64,000 bases of DNA from Tessaracoccus sp. MC1865 (GTDB taxonomy: Bacteria; Actinomycetota; Actinomycetes; Propionibacteriales; Propionibacteriaceae), in assembly GCF_017815535.1 (NCBI RefSeq), contig NZ_CP072596.1:2511614-2575613 (forward strand). Reading direction: 5' to 3'. A program made the translations under genes and the position numbers. Below the pieces are notes generated by a model. The model did not search any database, was not told the DNA's origin, and saw only the letters and a program-made list of their open reading frames with translations. Shown here one piece after another: positions 50,789 to 60,460 of this stretch. The first letter of the stretch is position 1; each line of letters opens with the position of its first letter.

Positions 50789-52189
50789 ATGAGCAACGAG
50801 CAGAACCAGCAGCCGGATCCGATAAACCGCCCTCCTCAGCAGTGGCAGCCCCCGGCGCACCCGCAGCCTTCTCAGCAGCAGCCCGTCCAGCCCCAGCAGC
50901 AGTACCCGCCGCGGCCCACCTACCAGCAGTCGGGTCCCTCCTTCCAGCAGTCGGCCTACCCGCCCAGGCCCGCGTACCCCAGCTACCAGCAGTCGGGGGC
51001 CACCAGCACCTCGACGCGGCCCCCGCAGAAGCGCGGCGGCGCCCAGGTGGCGGGCGTGCTCGCCATCGCGATGCTCGCGGCCGGCGTCGGCGGCGGCACG
51101 GGATTCGTCGCCTCGCGCTACGCCGCTGAGGACGCCGCGGCCCCCGGCATCACGTCGACGACGCCGAGCGCCGGCCCCTCGACGGAGACCACCGAGGACG
51201 CGTCGGGCGGCCAGCAGACCACGGTGGTACAGGGCGACCCCACGAACCCCGACTGGAGCGCCGTGGCGGAGGTGGCGTCGAAATCGGTCGTGGCTATCCA
51301 GGTGGCCGGTGGCGACGGGGGCAGCCAGGGCTCGGGCGTCGTGATCGACGGCGACGGCCACATCGCTACGAACAACCACGTGGTCGCCAGCGCAGGATCC
51401 GGCGCGCAGATCACCGTGCTGCTCGGCAACACCGCCTACCAGGCTGAGGCCGTGGGCTTCGACCCGTCGACGGACCTCGCCGTGATCAAGATGATCGACC
51501 CGCCCGCAGATCTCGCCGTGATGGGCTACGGCGACTCCCGGGAACTCGTCGTGGGCGACCCCGTGATGGCCATCGGCAACCCGCTGGGGCTGGCAGACAC
51601 CGTGACCACCGGTATCGTCTCCGCGCTGAACCGCCCGGTGACCACGCGCGCCGTGTCGAACGAGACCGTGTCGCAGCAGACCTCCGACAGCGTGGTGGTG
51701 ACCGCCGCCATCCAGACCAACGCCGCCATCAATCCGGGAAACTCGGGTGGCGCGCTGGTCAACAGCGCCGGCGAACTGGTGGGGATCACGTCGTCGATCG
51801 CCTCCATCCCGTCGCCCGGGCAGAACCAGGCCGGCAACATCGGCATCGGGTTCGCCATCGGCTCGGACCAGGTGCAGTACGTGGCCGAGCAACTGATCGC
51901 CACCGGCCGGGCGGAGCACCCGCAGCTCGGCGTGAGCGCGAGCGACGTGCAGAGCTACGGCCCGATGGGCGCCGAGATCGTCCAGGTCGTGCCGGGCTCC
52001 CCCGCTGAGCAGGCCGGCATCGCCGTGGGCGACCAGATCACCCAGGTGGACGGCCAGCCCGTCAGCTCGACCGAGTCGCTCGTCGCCCTGGTGCGGGCCG
52101 GACGCGTGGGTGAGGAGATGGAGATCACCTTGCTGCGTGGCGGCAAGGAGACAAAGGTGGCGGTGACCCCCATCGCCGCACCCAACTGA
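50789..52189 (+). CDS. Membrane-anchored HtrA/DegP-type serine protease with PDZ domain
   Basis: 466 residues. A Gln/Pro-rich cytoplasmic tail (1-80) with YQQSG repeated three times, one membrane helix (about 90-112, VAGVLAIAMLAAGVGGGTGF), a Thr/Ser linker, then a trypsin-like domain with His in NNHVVASAG, Asp in DLAVIKM and Ser in NPGNSGGALV, and a PDZ domain (about 375-460, VVPGSPAEQAGIAVGDQI). Expected to degrade or remodel misfolded extracytoplasmic proteins. The Gln/Pro tail is typical of actinobacterial members. Confidence 0.93.
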   Translation: MSNEQNQQPDPINRPPQQWQPPAHPQPSQQQPVQPQQQYPPRPTYQQSGPSFQQSAYPPRPAYPSYQQSGATSTSTRPPQKRGGAQVAGVLAIAMLAAGVGGGTGFVASRYAAEDAAAPGITSTTPSAGPSTETTEDASGGQQTTVVQGDPTNPDWSAVAEVASKSVVAIQVAGGDGGSQGSGVVIDGDGHIATNNHVVASAGSGAQITVLLGNTAYQAEAVGFDPSTDLAVIKMIDPPADLAVMGYGDSRELVVGDPVMAIGNPLGLADTVTTGIVSALNRPVTTRAVSNETVSQQTSDSVVVTAAIQTNAAINPGNSGGALVNSAGELVGITSSIASIPSPGQNQAGNIGIGFAIGSDQVQYVAEQLIATGRAEHPQLGVSASDVQSYGPMGAEIVQVVPGSPAEQAGIAVGDQITQVDGQPVSSTESLVALVRAGRVGEEMEITLLRGGKETKVAVTPIAAPN

Positions 52190-52226
52190 CGCCCCGGCCC
52201 GCTCGGGCATCCCAGCCGAGGCCGAG

Positions 52227-52268
52227 TGAAGTTGTGCAGCTACTCCGCTGCATAACTTCATTCTGCTT
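52227..52268 (+). terminator. Terminator after the HtrA-type gene
   Basis: 14-bp stem TGAAGTTGTGCAGC / GCTGCATAACTTCA (one G-T pair), loop TACTCC, followed by TTCTGCTT. Lower GC than most hairpins here. Confidence 0.75.
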
Positions 52269-52333
52269 GGGGGGCCGGCTGGCCGCTGGGCGCCGGACGA
52301 CGGCGGTGCAAACCCCCTCTAAAGTTGGGGTCC

Positions 52334-53197
52334 ATGGACATCCGCGTGACGCTGGCGGCCGTGGGCCCCATCCCTGAGTCGCTCCTCGCCTGCATCCCCG
52401 ACCCGATCTCCAGGACCGTGGACCGCACGGCTTACGGGCAGCGGATCAACGTCTACGCCCGCCATGACGAGCCGGAGCAGTTGCGCCAGGCGCTCCGCGC
52501 CGTCGCGGGCAAGGTCGCCGTCGGGGTACTCACCAGGCCGCTTGCCGCGCAGCCGGCACAGCTGCTGCTGATGGACGTGGATTCCACGCTCACGACGACG
52601 GAGGCCGTGGACCTGCTGGCCCACCATGCGGGCGCGGGCGAGAAGGTGGCGGAGATCACCGAGCGGGCCATGCGCGGCGAACTCGACTTCACCGCGTCCC
52701 TCCGCGAGCGCGTCGCCACCCTGGGGGGATTGCCCGTCTCGGTGTTCGAAGACGTGGCGCCGGCCATGACGCTGTCGCCGGGCGCCGAGGACCTCATCCG
52801 CGCCGCGCGCGCCGTCGGGGCGAAGGTGGGCGTCACCTCCGGCGGGTTCACGCAGCTCGTCGGCCCCCTCGCTGAGCGGCTCCGGTTGGACTTCTTCCAC
52901 GCCAACGAACTCGAGACCGAGACCGTCGACGGCGTGGAGCGGCTCACCGGCCGCGTGATCGGCACCGTCGTCAACCGCGAACAGAAGGCCCGCGACCTCC
53001 TGCGCTTCGCCCACGCCCACTCCATCGACCCCGAGATGACGGTGGCCGTGGGCGACGGCGCCAACGACATCGACATGTTCGACGCGGCCGGCCTCTCCGT
53101 CGCTTACTGCGCCAAGCCCATCACGGCCGCGGCCGCGGATGTCGCCATCCCGTTCGCCAGGCTCGACGCGGTGGCCGCCTTCGCATTCAACCGCTGA
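52334..53197 (+). CDS. serB: Phosphoserine phosphatase
   Basis: 287 residues from the ATG at 52334 (a TTG at 52325 is in frame). An N-terminal ACT-like region (1-75) is followed by the HAD core: motif I LLMDVDSTLTTTEAVD, motif II VTSGGFTQL, motif III/IV GDGANDIDMFDAAG. This architecture is that of SerB, which makes serine from phosphoserine. Monocistronic between two terminators. Confidence 0.92.
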   Translation: MDIRVTLAAVGPIPESLLACIPDPISRTVDRTAYGQRINVYARHDEPEQLRQALRAVAGKVAVGVLTRPLAAQPAQLLLMDVDSTLTTTEAVDLLAHHAGAGEKVAEITERAMRGELDFTASLRERVATLGGLPVSVFEDVAPAMTLSPGAEDLIRAARAVGAKVGVTSGGFTQLVGPLAERLRLDFFHANELETETVDGVERLTGRVIGTVVNREQKARDLLRFAHAHSIDPEMTVAVGDGANDIDMFDAAGLSVAYCAKPITAAAADVAIPFARLDAVAAFAFNR

Positions 53198-53245
53198 GCG
53201 GCACCGTCGCAGAGACGGCCACAGGCGCGCCCCTGGACACAGAAC

Positions 53246-53274
53246 AGCGCCTGAGCCTCCACGGCTCAGGCGCT
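53246..53274 (-). terminator. Terminator between serB and xylA (possibly bidirectional)
   Basis: Perfect 12-bp stem AGCGCCTGAGCC / GGCTCAGGCGCT with a TCCAC loop in the 100-base gap of the convergent pair. On the minus strand it is followed by GTTCTGTG, a modest T-run. Confidence 0.7.
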
Positions 53275-53297
53275 GCCATTGACGGTTCCCGTCAGGT

Positions 53298-54476
53298 TCA
53301 GCTCACGAGGTGGCGCAGCGCCGCCTGGTAGAGCTCCACGAAACGGTACTCGCGGGCGCCCTTCTCGTCGGCGTCGAACTTCTCCTCGGCCGCCAGGAAG
53401 TCGGCGATCGACTCCCCCTCGGCCAACGTGGGCTGGCCCAGCTCGTCGATGCTGGCTTCCTTCATGAGGGCCTGCACGGCGGGATCGGCGCGGAAGGCCT
53501 TGGCCTTCTCGGCCAGCATGAGGTACATCTCCATGTTCGCCTTGGCGGAATCCCAGATGCCCTGGACACCCTCGGTACGCGACGGCTTGTAGTCGAAGTG
53601 GACAGGCCCTTCGTAGCGGGGCGCCTCCGGCGAGAACGGGAAGCCGTTGACCAGGAGGTCGACGGTGAAGAACGCGCTGATGAGGTCTCCGTGGCCGAAC
53701 ACGAGGTCCTGGTCGTACTTGAGGCCGCGCTGGCCGTTGAGGTCGATGTGGAACAGCTTGTTCGAGTGCAGTGCCTGGGCCAGCCCGTGGGTGTAGTTGA
53801 GGTTGGCCATCTGCTCGTGGCCGACCTCCGGGTTGAGGCCCACGATGTCGCCGTTGTCGAGCGTCGCGATGAGCGCCAGCGCGTGCCCGATGGTGGGTAG
53901 GAAGATGTCGCCGCGGGGCTCGTTCGGCTTGGGCTCGAGCGCAATGCGCAGGTCGTAACCCTGCTGCTTGATGTAGCCGGCGACGGTATCGAGGCCCTCG
54001 GCGTAGCGGGCATGGGCCGCGTAGAGGTCCTTCGAGGACTCGTACTCGGTGCCCTCACGGCCGCCCCACATGACGAACGTGCTGGCGCCGAGCTCGGCGG
54101 CCAGGTCCACGTTCTTCAGCACCTTGCGCAGGCCGAAGCGACGCACGGACCGGTCGTTGGCGGTCAGCCCTCCGTCCTTGAAGACGGGGTGCGAGAAGGT
54201 GTTGGTGGTGACCATTTCGATGACCAGCCCGGCCTTGTCGGCGGCGTCCTTGAGGCGGCCGACGCGGGAGGCGCGCTCCTCGTCGGTGGAGCCGAACGGG
54301 AAGACGTCGTCGTCGTGGAACGTGATGCCCCACGCGCCGAGTTCGGCGAGCTTCTCGGCGTATTCCCACGAGTCGAAGGCGGGGCGGGTGTTGCCGCCGA
54401 AGGGGTCCGTGCCGGTCCAACCGACGGTCCAGAGGCCGAAGGAGAACTTGTCTTCAGGGGTTGGTGTGCGGTTCAT
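53298..54476 (-). CDS. xylA: Xylose isomerase, class I actinobacterial type
   Basis: 392 residues from the ATG at 54476 (a GTG at 54485 would add three residues). [15 protein letters not shown] matches actinobacterial XylA N-termini; catalytic His in [24 protein letters not shown], the Lys in [12 protein letters not shown], and the metal ligands in [13 protein letters not shown] and [16 protein letters not shown] are all present. It interconverts D-xylose and D-xylulose (also glucose/fructose). No xylB or xylose transporter gene is next to it in this window. Confidence 0.95.
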   Translation of the reverse strand: MNRTPTPEDKFSFGLWTVGWTGTDPFGGNTRPAFDSWEYAEKLAELGAWGITFHDDDVFPFGSTDEERASRVGRLKDAADKAGLVIEMVTTNTFSHPVFKDGGLTANDRSVRRFGLRKVLKNVDLAAELGASTFVMWGGREGTEYESSKDLYAAHARYAEGLDTVAGYIKQQGYDLRIALEPKPNEPRGDIFLPTIGHALALIATLDNGDIVGLNPEVGHEQMANLNYTHGLAQALHSNKLFHIDLNGQRGLKYDQDLVFGHGDLISAFFTVDLLVNGFPFSPEAPRYEGPVHFDYKPSRTEGVQGIWDSAKANMEMYLMLAEKAKAFRADPAVQALMKEASIDELGQPTLAEGESIADFLAAEEKFDADEKGAREYRFVELYQAALRHLVS

Positions 54477-54485
54477 GCTCTTCAC

Positions 54486-54734
54486 TCTCTTGGGCCGGGG
54501 TCTCCGGGGCGACTTTTCATCATCGAGGCGCCGCCACTTTTGTTTTGTGCTGAGACTAAAGAGGATCGGGCCGCAGAGTCAAGCTGATGCGATAACGATT
54601 CGGACACGTCGTAGTAGCACGCCATGCACAGCCGGAACGGCCACCGCTGCACCGTCCAATTTCGCCCCGACAGCCCCGGCAAAACGCCAGCCGGTATGGT
54701 GGGCCACGCCACCGAAATTCTTCAAGGAGGACAG
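54486..54734. promoter_or_regulatory. Divergent promoter region, xylA / CoA-transferase
   Basis: About 250 bases without a convincing gene. Around 54536-54566 the sequence is A/T-rich (CTTTTGTTTTGTGCTGAGAC), the most likely site for the xylA promoter and a sugar-responsive operator, though no clear palindrome is present. The plus-strand gene has a strong AAGGAGG at 54724-54730. Confidence 0.35.
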
Positions 54735-56249
54735 ATGTCAGGTCGCATCCGATACGAGGCGTTCAAGAACAAGGTGATGTCGGCCCACGACGCCGCCGCC
54801 CTCGTCGAAAACGGATGGAACATAGGCTTCTCAGGGTTCACCGGTTCCGGTTACCCGAAGGCGTTCCCCGAGGCGCTCGCCGCCATCATCGACGCCGCGC
54901 ACAACCGCGGCGAAGAGTTCAAGATCGGCGTCTGGACCGGTGCGTCCACGGCCCCTGAGCTCGACGGCGCCCTCGCCCGCACAGGCGGCATTTCCTACCG
55001 CGCCCCGTACCAGTCGGATCCCGACATGCGTAACACCATCAACTCCGGCGTGTCCTACTACCAGGACATCCACCTGTCCCACATGGGCCCCCAGGTCTCC
55101 CAGGGCTTCCTGGGCAAGCTCAACGCGGCAGTCATCGAGGTGACCGCCATCACGGAGAGCGGCGACCTCATCCCGTCGTCCTCGGTGGGCATGAACCGCA
55201 CCTACCTCGAGCACGCCGACAAGGTCATCATCGAGGTCAACGAGTGGCAGTCCGAGGGCCTCTTCGGCATGCACGACATCTATTACCCCATCGGCGCCCT
55301 TCCCCCGAACCGCGTCCCGCTGCCCATCCAAAACCCGGGCGACCGCATCGGCGGCAAGTACCTCACGGTGGACCCGGAGAAGGTCATCGCGATCATCGTG
55401 ACGAACTCGCCGGACCGCAACACGCCGTTCAAGCACCTCGACGACGACTCCCGCGCCATCGCCGGCAACTTCTTGGATTTCCTCGGCCACGAGGTCAAGG
55501 TCGGCCGTCTGCCGGAGAACCTGCTCCCGCTGCAGTCCGGCGTCGGCAACATCGCCAACGCCGTGCTCCAGGGCCTGCTCGAAGGCCCGTTCGAGAACCT
55601 CACCTCGTACACCGAGGTGATCCAGGACGGCATGGTGGATCTGCTGGATTCAGGCAAGCTCAGCGTCGCCTCCGCGACGGCCTTCTCGCTGTCGCCGAAG
55701 GCCGCGGAGAAGATGAACGACAACGCCGCGCACTACGCCAAGAAGATCGTGCTGCGCCCGCAGGACGTGTCGAACCACCCCGAAGCCATCCGTCGCATGG
55801 GCGTCATCGCCTGCAACGGCATGATCGAGGCCGACATCTACGGCAACGTGAACTCCACCCACGTGATGGGCTCGCGCATGCAGAACGGCATCGGCGGCTC
55901 CGGCGACTTCACCCGCAACGGTTGGATCTCGTCGTTCGTCACCCCCTCGACAGCCAAGGGCGGCGCCATCTCGTGCATCGTGCCGATGGTCAACCACGTG
56001 GACCACACCGAGCACGACGTCCAGGTGATCATCACCGAGCAGGGCCTGGCGGATCTGCGTGGGCTCGCCCCGCGGCTGCGCGCCAAGGCGATCATCGACA
56101 ACTGCGCGCACCCGGATTTCAAGGAGCCGCTGCGTGAATACGTGAAGCTCGCGGAGAAGAAGGCCAACGGCATGCACACGCCGCACGACCTGGCCACCGC
56201 GCTGGGCTGGCACGTGCGCTTCCTCGAGACGGGCACCATGGCTCAGTGA
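54735..56249 (+). CDS. Acetyl-CoA hydrolase / succinyl-CoA:acetate CoA-transferase family
   Basis: 504 residues from an ATG with the perfect ribosome site AAGGAGG five bases upstream. GFSGFTGSGYPKAFPEAL near the N-terminus, LQSGVGNIANAV, the glutamate in TEVIQDGMVDLLDSG (expected covalent acyl intermediate) and GSGDFTRNGW are hallmarks of the AarC/Cat1-like class I CoA-transferases. In propionic-acid bacteria this activity swaps CoA between succinyl-CoA and acetate, tying the methylmalonyl-CoA (cobalamin-dependent) route to acetate formation; that link is inference here. Confidence 0.9.
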   Translation: MSGRIRYEAFKNKVMSAHDAAALVENGWNIGFSGFTGSGYPKAFPEALAAIIDAAHNRGEEFKIGVWTGASTAPELDGALARTGGISYRAPYQSDPDMRNTINSGVSYYQDIHLSHMGPQVSQGFLGKLNAAVIEVTAITESGDLIPSSSVGMNRTYLEHADKVIIEVNEWQSEGLFGMHDIYYPIGALPPNRVPLPIQNPGDRIGGKYLTVDPEKVIAIIVTNSPDRNTPFKHLDDDSRAIAGNFLDFLGHEVKVGRLPENLLPLQSGVGNIANAVLQGLLEGPFENLTSYTEVIQDGMVDLLDSGKLSVASATAFSLSPKAAEKMNDNAAHYAKKIVLRPQDVSNHPEAIRRMGVIACNGMIEADIYGNVNSTHVMGSRMQNGIGGSGDFTRNGWISSFVTPSTAKGGAISCIVPMVNHVDHTEHDVQVIITEQGLADLRGLAPRLRAKAIIDNCAHPDFKEPLREYVKLAEKKANGMHTPHDLATALGWHVRFLETGTMAQ

Positions 56250-56263
56250 GCTGACAGCCACAC

Positions 56264-56303
56264 GGGCACCGGGGGTGGGTTTCCACCCCCGGTGCCCTTT
56301 TCT
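56264..56303 (+). terminator. Terminator after the CoA-transferase gene
   Basis: 15-bp perfect stem GGGCACCGGGGGTGG / CCACCCCCGGTGCCC, loop GTTT, followed by TTTTCTG. Strong. Confidence 0.92.
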
Positions 56304-56437
56304 GTGGGCCTGCGACGGGGATCTGTGGCTGGGCTCTGTTGCCGGGCTTTGAGCCTGCGTCGCCACCCCGCCCCCACGCGGGCGGCCGGACTCTGGCAGG
56401 CTGAGCACCGCCGCGCCCTGAAAGGAGCCCACACCCC

Positions 56438-57022
56438 GTGCTTTCCGCCGCCTTGACGTTCTTCCTGGTCATGGACCCGTTGGGCAACGTGCCCCTCTTC
56501 CTGACCGCACTGCGCAACACCCCGGAGGAACGGCGACAGTGGGTGATCCTGCGCGAACTCCTCATCGCCCTGGCCGTCATGGTGGCCTTCCTGTTCGCGG
56601 GGCGGGGCCTGCTGGACCTGCTCAACATCGGCAACGCCGCGCTCGAAACAGCCGGTGGAGTGATCCTATTGCTCATCGCCATCCGGATGGTGTTCCCCAC
56701 CGCCGAGCGCAACCTGCGAGAGCCCCACACCGACGACGAGCCGTTCATCGTCCCGCTGGCCGTGCCCTATGTCGCCGGGCCGTCGCTGCTGGCCGTCGAG
56801 GTCGTGCTCATCTCGCAGAACCCGGCAGACTGGCCGATCTTCCTGGGCGCGCTGATCCTGGCGTGGTCGGTGACCGCCGGGATCCTCTACCTCTCGGGCT
56901 TCCTGCGTCGGGTCGTCGGCGACAAGACCCTCATCGCCATCGAGCGGTTGATGGGAATGATCCTGGTGATCCTCGCGGTCCAGATGATGCTGGGCGGCAT
57001 CAAGGCCTTCTTCACGGGCTGA
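56438..57022 (+). CDS. MarC/YhgN-family membrane protein
   Basis: 194 residues, six hydrophobic segments. It starts at a GTG preceded by AAAGGAG (about 12 bases). TFFLVMDPLGNVPLFLTALR at the N-terminus and PLAVPYVAGPSLLAVEV in the middle are the two conserved family blocks. Function is unresolved; earlier links of MarC to drug resistance are not supported for the family. Confidence 0.9.
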   Translation: MLSAALTFFLVMDPLGNVPLFLTALRNTPEERRQWVILRELLIALAVMVAFLFAGRGLLDLLNIGNAALETAGGVILLLIAIRMVFPTAERNLREPHTDDEPFIVPLAVPYVAGPSLLAVEVVLISQNPADWPIFLGALILAWSVTAGILYLSGFLRRVVGDKTLIAIERLMGMILVILAVQMMLGGIKAFFTG

Positions 57023-57062
57023 CGCGGGGCGGCCGTCCGCCGCGACTGGTATGAATAGGGCC

Positions 57063-58229
57063 ATGATCGACCTGGTTGCCCTACGCCGCGAATTCCATCA
57101 GATCCCCGAGGTGGGCCTGCAGCTCCCCCAGACCCAGGCCCGCGTCCTCAGCGCGTTGGAGGGGCTGCCGCTGGAGATCACCCTGGGCGAGTCCGTGACC
57201 AGCGTCGTGGGCGTGCTGCGCGGCGGGAAACCGACGGAGGGCAAGCGCCCCGTCGTGCTGCTGCGGGCGGACATGGACGCGCTGCCCGTCGAGGAGCTGA
57301 CCGGCCTGGAGTACGCGTCGGCCAACGGCAACATGCACGCCTGCGGGCACGACCTGCACATGGCGATGCTAGTCGGCGCCGCCCACGAACTCTCCGCCCG
57401 CCGGGCGGACCTCGCCGGCGACGTGGTCTTCATGTTCCAGCCGGGCGAGGAGGGCGTCGACGGCTGCCGCTACATGCTGGAGGAGGGCCTCCTCGACGTG
57501 GCAGGGTCGCGGCCGGACTGGGTCTACGCCATCCACGTGTGGTCCGCCCTGGACCCCCATGGCACCTTCAGCACCAAGCCCGGCACCGTCATGGCCAGCT
57601 CGGACGTCGCCCGCGTTCGGGTGGTGGGCCGCGGGGGTCACGGGTCCACCCCGCAGCTCGCGGCAGACCCGGTGCCCGCGCTGGCGGAGATCACCACCGC
57701 GCTGAACACCATGGTCACCCGCCGCTTCGACGTGCAGAACCCCGTCGTGGTCACCGTCGGGTTGCTGCAGGCCGGCACCATCGCCAACGTCATCCCGGAG
57801 GACGGCCGCCTCGAAGCGACGCTGCGCACCTTCGACACCGGAGTGCGGGCCAAGCTCATCGAGATCATCCCCCAGGTGGTGGAGGGCATCGCCGCTGCGC
57901 ACGGCGTCACGGGCGAGTTCTCCCTGCTCGAGCAGTACCCCGTCACGGTCAACGACGACGCGGAGGCCGACGTCGTGGCCGCAGCGGTGACAGACCTCTT
58001 CGGCTCGGAGCGCCACGCGCGCTGGGAGAAGCCGCTCGCCGGCGCGGAGGACTTCTCGCGCCTGCTGGAGGAGGCGCCCGGCTGCTTCATCGGCCTGTCG
58101 GCCTGCCCGCCGGAACTGGACCCCGCCACCGCACCGTTCAACCACTCCGCCTACGCCCTCTTCGACGACGCCGTGCTGGCGGACGGCGCCCGGCTCTTCG
58201 CCGAACTGACCCTGCGCAAAATCGCCTGA
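57063..58229 (+). CDS. M20-family amidohydrolase / carboxypeptidase
   Basis: 388 residues. RREFHQIPEVGLQLPQTQ, HACGHDLHMAMLVGAAHEL (metal ligands), FQPGEEGVDGCRYMLEEG (catalytic Glu) and the C-terminal AGAEDFSRLLEE and NHSAYALFDD are typical of the IAA-amino acid/hippurate/N-acyl-amino-acid amidohydrolases. It hydrolyses an N-acyl amino acid or similar, exact substrate unknown. The start at 57063 is preferred over an ATG at 57051 because homology starts immediately (IDLVALRREFH). Confidence 0.9.
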   Translation: MIDLVALRREFHQIPEVGLQLPQTQARVLSALEGLPLEITLGESVTSVVGVLRGGKPTEGKRPVVLLRADMDALPVEELTGLEYASANGNMHACGHDLHMAMLVGAAHELSARRADLAGDVVFMFQPGEEGVDGCRYMLEEGLLDVAGSRPDWVYAIHVWSALDPHGTFSTKPGTVMASSDVARVRVVGRGGHGSTPQLAADPVPALAEITTALNTMVTRRFDVQNPVVVTVGLLQAGTIANVIPEDGRLEATLRTFDTGVRAKLIEIIPQVVEGIAAAHGVTGEFSLLEQYPVTVNDDAEADVVAAAVTDLFGSERHARWEKPLAGAEDFSRLLEEAPGCFIGLSACPPELDPATAPFNHSAYALFDDAVLADGARLFAELTLRKIA

Positions 58230-58292
58230 GAAGGCGCATCGCCACCATACGGGTGTGGCGGTGAGGGGGCGGGTCACGGGTACTGTCGAAGG

Positions 58293-59453
58293 ATGGAACT
58301 CGACGACGCCGTTGCGGCGGCACTGGCCCACCCACTGGTGGTCGCCGCCGCGCCCAGCAGCGAGCATCCGGGAATGATCACGCTCACGCTGCTCACTGGT
58401 GAAGACATCATCTGCAACCCGCAACTCGCCGAGCCTGATCCCGGCGAATCGGACGAGGACGCCCTCATGCGCTTCCATGCGTCACTGGACAAGCTCCTCG
58501 TCACCGTCCAGACCACGCTCGACGAGGAACACAGCCTCGACGACGCCATCCCCCTGGTGCGCAGCGCCGACTACTTCACCAGGCCGGAGGCCAGCCCGGC
58601 CCTGACCTTCCCCCTCACCGACTACATCGGCGTCGGGCTCGCCTTCGACCTACCCACGGCCGTCATGCCCATCAGCGAGGACCAACTCGCCGGCGACACC
58701 GCGGAGGAGGCCGTGAACCGCGCGGCCCGCGCGGTGCTGAACCTGCGCGACATGGCTGAGCAGTTCGGTCTCGCCCCCGTCGTCGAGGACAATTCCATCC
58801 TCGTCGTGCACGCCACCGAGGGCAACGACTCCGCCTGGTTCGCGGACCTCCAGACCATGGAGGCGGCGCTCACCCAGATGGAGAGCGTCACCGGCTCCGA
58901 ATGGGCAGCGGTGCCCGCGTCCCGCGAGGACCTCTTCCTGCTGGACACCGACACCCTGCACTGGCCGGAGTTCCTGGACGTGCTGGAGTCGGTGCACGGC
59001 AGCCACAAGGAGGTGTGCCCACTGCCCCACGTGCAGGCGGACCACGCGTGGCGCGAGTGGCTGCCACCAGCGGGGCACCCAGCGGAGCAGAGACTGACCC
59101 GGCTGCGCGCCGACATCCACGCCCAGCAGCACGCCGAGCAACGCGAGCGGCTCCAGGCCGGCGGGCCGTTCCCGTCGTCGATGCTGCAGATCGAGCGCTC
59201 CGGCCGCTGGGAGACCCTCGCGGTGACCGCCGACGACGTGACCAGCATCCCGCGCACGGACCTGGTGGTCTTCTTCCGCGAAGGAGACCAGGAGCCGCTC
59301 GGCGTGAGCCTCGGCGACGCACTGGTGCTGTGCCCGCATCTCTTCTCCCTGCACGAGGGCACCTTCCCGCCCCGGCTGCTCGTCAAGCCACCCACGGACG
59401 AGGACCGCCGCGCGCTCGATCAGAATCGCGTCCAGTGGGGCGCCCGCGCCTGA
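58293..59453 (+). CDS. Conserved hypothetical protein, 386 residues
   Basis: Soluble, acidic, without signal peptide or membrane segment. A middle region (about 105-215) resembles a DUF1444-like fold: PLTDYIGVGLAFDLPTAVMP, NRAARAVLNLRDMAEQFG and a hydrophobic strand VEDNSILVVHAT. The rest (about 250-386) contains a Gln/Glu-rich helix and TDLVVFFREGDQEPLGVSLG. I cannot assign a family or function. It is followed 20 bases later by the DNA ligase gene, possibly one operon. Confidence 0.65.
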   Translation: MELDDAVAAALAHPLVVAAAPSSEHPGMITLTLLTGEDIICNPQLAEPDPGESDEDALMRFHASLDKLLVTVQTTLDEEHSLDDAIPLVRSADYFTRPEASPALTFPLTDYIGVGLAFDLPTAVMPISEDQLAGDTAEEAVNRAARAVLNLRDMAEQFGLAPVVEDNSILVVHATEGNDSAWFADLQTMEAALTQMESVTGSEWAAVPASREDLFLLDTDTLHWPEFLDVLESVHGSHKEVCPLPHVQADHAWREWLPPAGHPAEQRLTRLRADIHAQQHAEQRERLQAGGPFPSSMLQIERSGRWETLAVTADDVTSIPRTDLVVFFREGDQEPLGVSLGDALVLCPHLFSLHEGTFPPRLLVKPPTDEDRRALDQNRVQWGARA

Positions 59454-59473
59454 CAAGAGGGGACAATGGGCCG

Positions 59474-60448
59474 ATGCGTCCCATGCTCGCCACCCCCACC
59501 GCCACGCCCGGGGTCCCACCCGTCGGGCCGGGCTGGGTCCATGAGATCAAGTGGGACGGCGTGCGCTCGATCGCCGAGACCCGTGGCGGGGAACTGATCC
59601 TGTACAACCGCACCGAGGGGCAGATCAGCGTCGCCTACCCCGAGGTGGTAGCGGGCGCCCGCGGCCTGCCGGACGGACTCATCCTCGACGGCGAACTCAT
59701 CGCGCTGAACAGCGACGGCGTGCCGTCGTTCCACGCCATCCAACCGCGGATGCACGTGCGCAACGCGGCGCGGGCGGCCAGGTGGTCCGCCGAGCGGCCC
59801 GTCACGTTCGTCGCGTTCGACCTACTGAAGCTCGCCGACGAGGACCTGACCCGGCTGCCCCTGGCAGAACGGCGCGCACGGCTGGAGGCGCTCGACTTCG
59901 CCCGGCCGCACTGGCAGTTGTCGGACCAGCACGACGACGGCGAGGCGCTCGCCCGGGCCACCCGCGACGCCGGGCTCGAGGGCGTGATCAGCAAACGGGC
60001 CGATTCCGTCTACCTTCCCGGGGCACGGACCACGGACTGGGTGAAGACTCCGCACCGCACCGAACTGGTGGGCGTGATCGGCGGTTGGCTACCGGAGACC
60101 ACCAACCCGGCACGGCTGGGCGCGGTGTGGATCGGCCACCCGGCTGACGAGGCGACGTTCGAGACCCAAGCGGTGCTGTACTCGCTCGGCCGCGTGGGCT
60201 CGGGGCTGAGCCACGCGGAAAAGGACATGTTGCTCGAGGTCCTCCGCACGACCGAACGCCCCACCCCGCCCTTCGATCCCGTCCCCTCAGACCCGGCAGT
60301 CCGTCGCACGCACTGGGTGGAACCCATGCTGTGCGTCCAGGTGCGCTACCTCAACGTCACGCCCGGCGGGGTGCTGCGGCAGCCGGTGATGATGCGGCTG
60401 CGCCCGGACGTGTCGCCGGCCGAGGCGGCCGTCGCCGAGATCCGTTGA
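59474..60448 (+). CDS. ATP-dependent DNA ligase (LigC/LigD-ligase type)
   Basis: 324 residues from the ATG at 59474. Motif I HEIKWDGVRSIAE with the adenylated Lys (about residue 26), LILDGELIAL (motif III region), FVAFDLLKL, GLEGVISKRADSVYLPG (motif IV) and WVKTPHRTELVGVIGGW (motif V), then an OB-fold with PMLCVQVRYLNVTPGG. It is a stand-alone ligase like the C-terminal module of LigD or LigC, used in end joining or base-excision repair; no Ku gene is in the window. AGAGGGG at about 59455 may be the ribosome site. Confidence 0.9.
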   Translation: MRPMLATPTATPGVPPVGPGWVHEIKWDGVRSIAETRGGELILYNRTEGQISVAYPEVVAGARGLPDGLILDGELIALNSDGVPSFHAIQPRMHVRNAARAARWSAERPVTFVAFDLLKLADEDLTRLPLAERRARLEALDFARPHWQLSDQHDDGEALARATRDAGLEGVISKRADSVYLPGARTTDWVKTPHRTELVGVIGGWLPETTNPARLGAVWIGHPADEATFETQAVLYSLGRVGSGLSHAEKDMLLEVLRTTERPTPPFDPVPSDPAVRRTHWVEPMLCVQVRYLNVTPGGVLRQPVMMRLRPDVSPAEAAVAEIR

Positions 60449-60460
60449 GCCGGGCGCCGC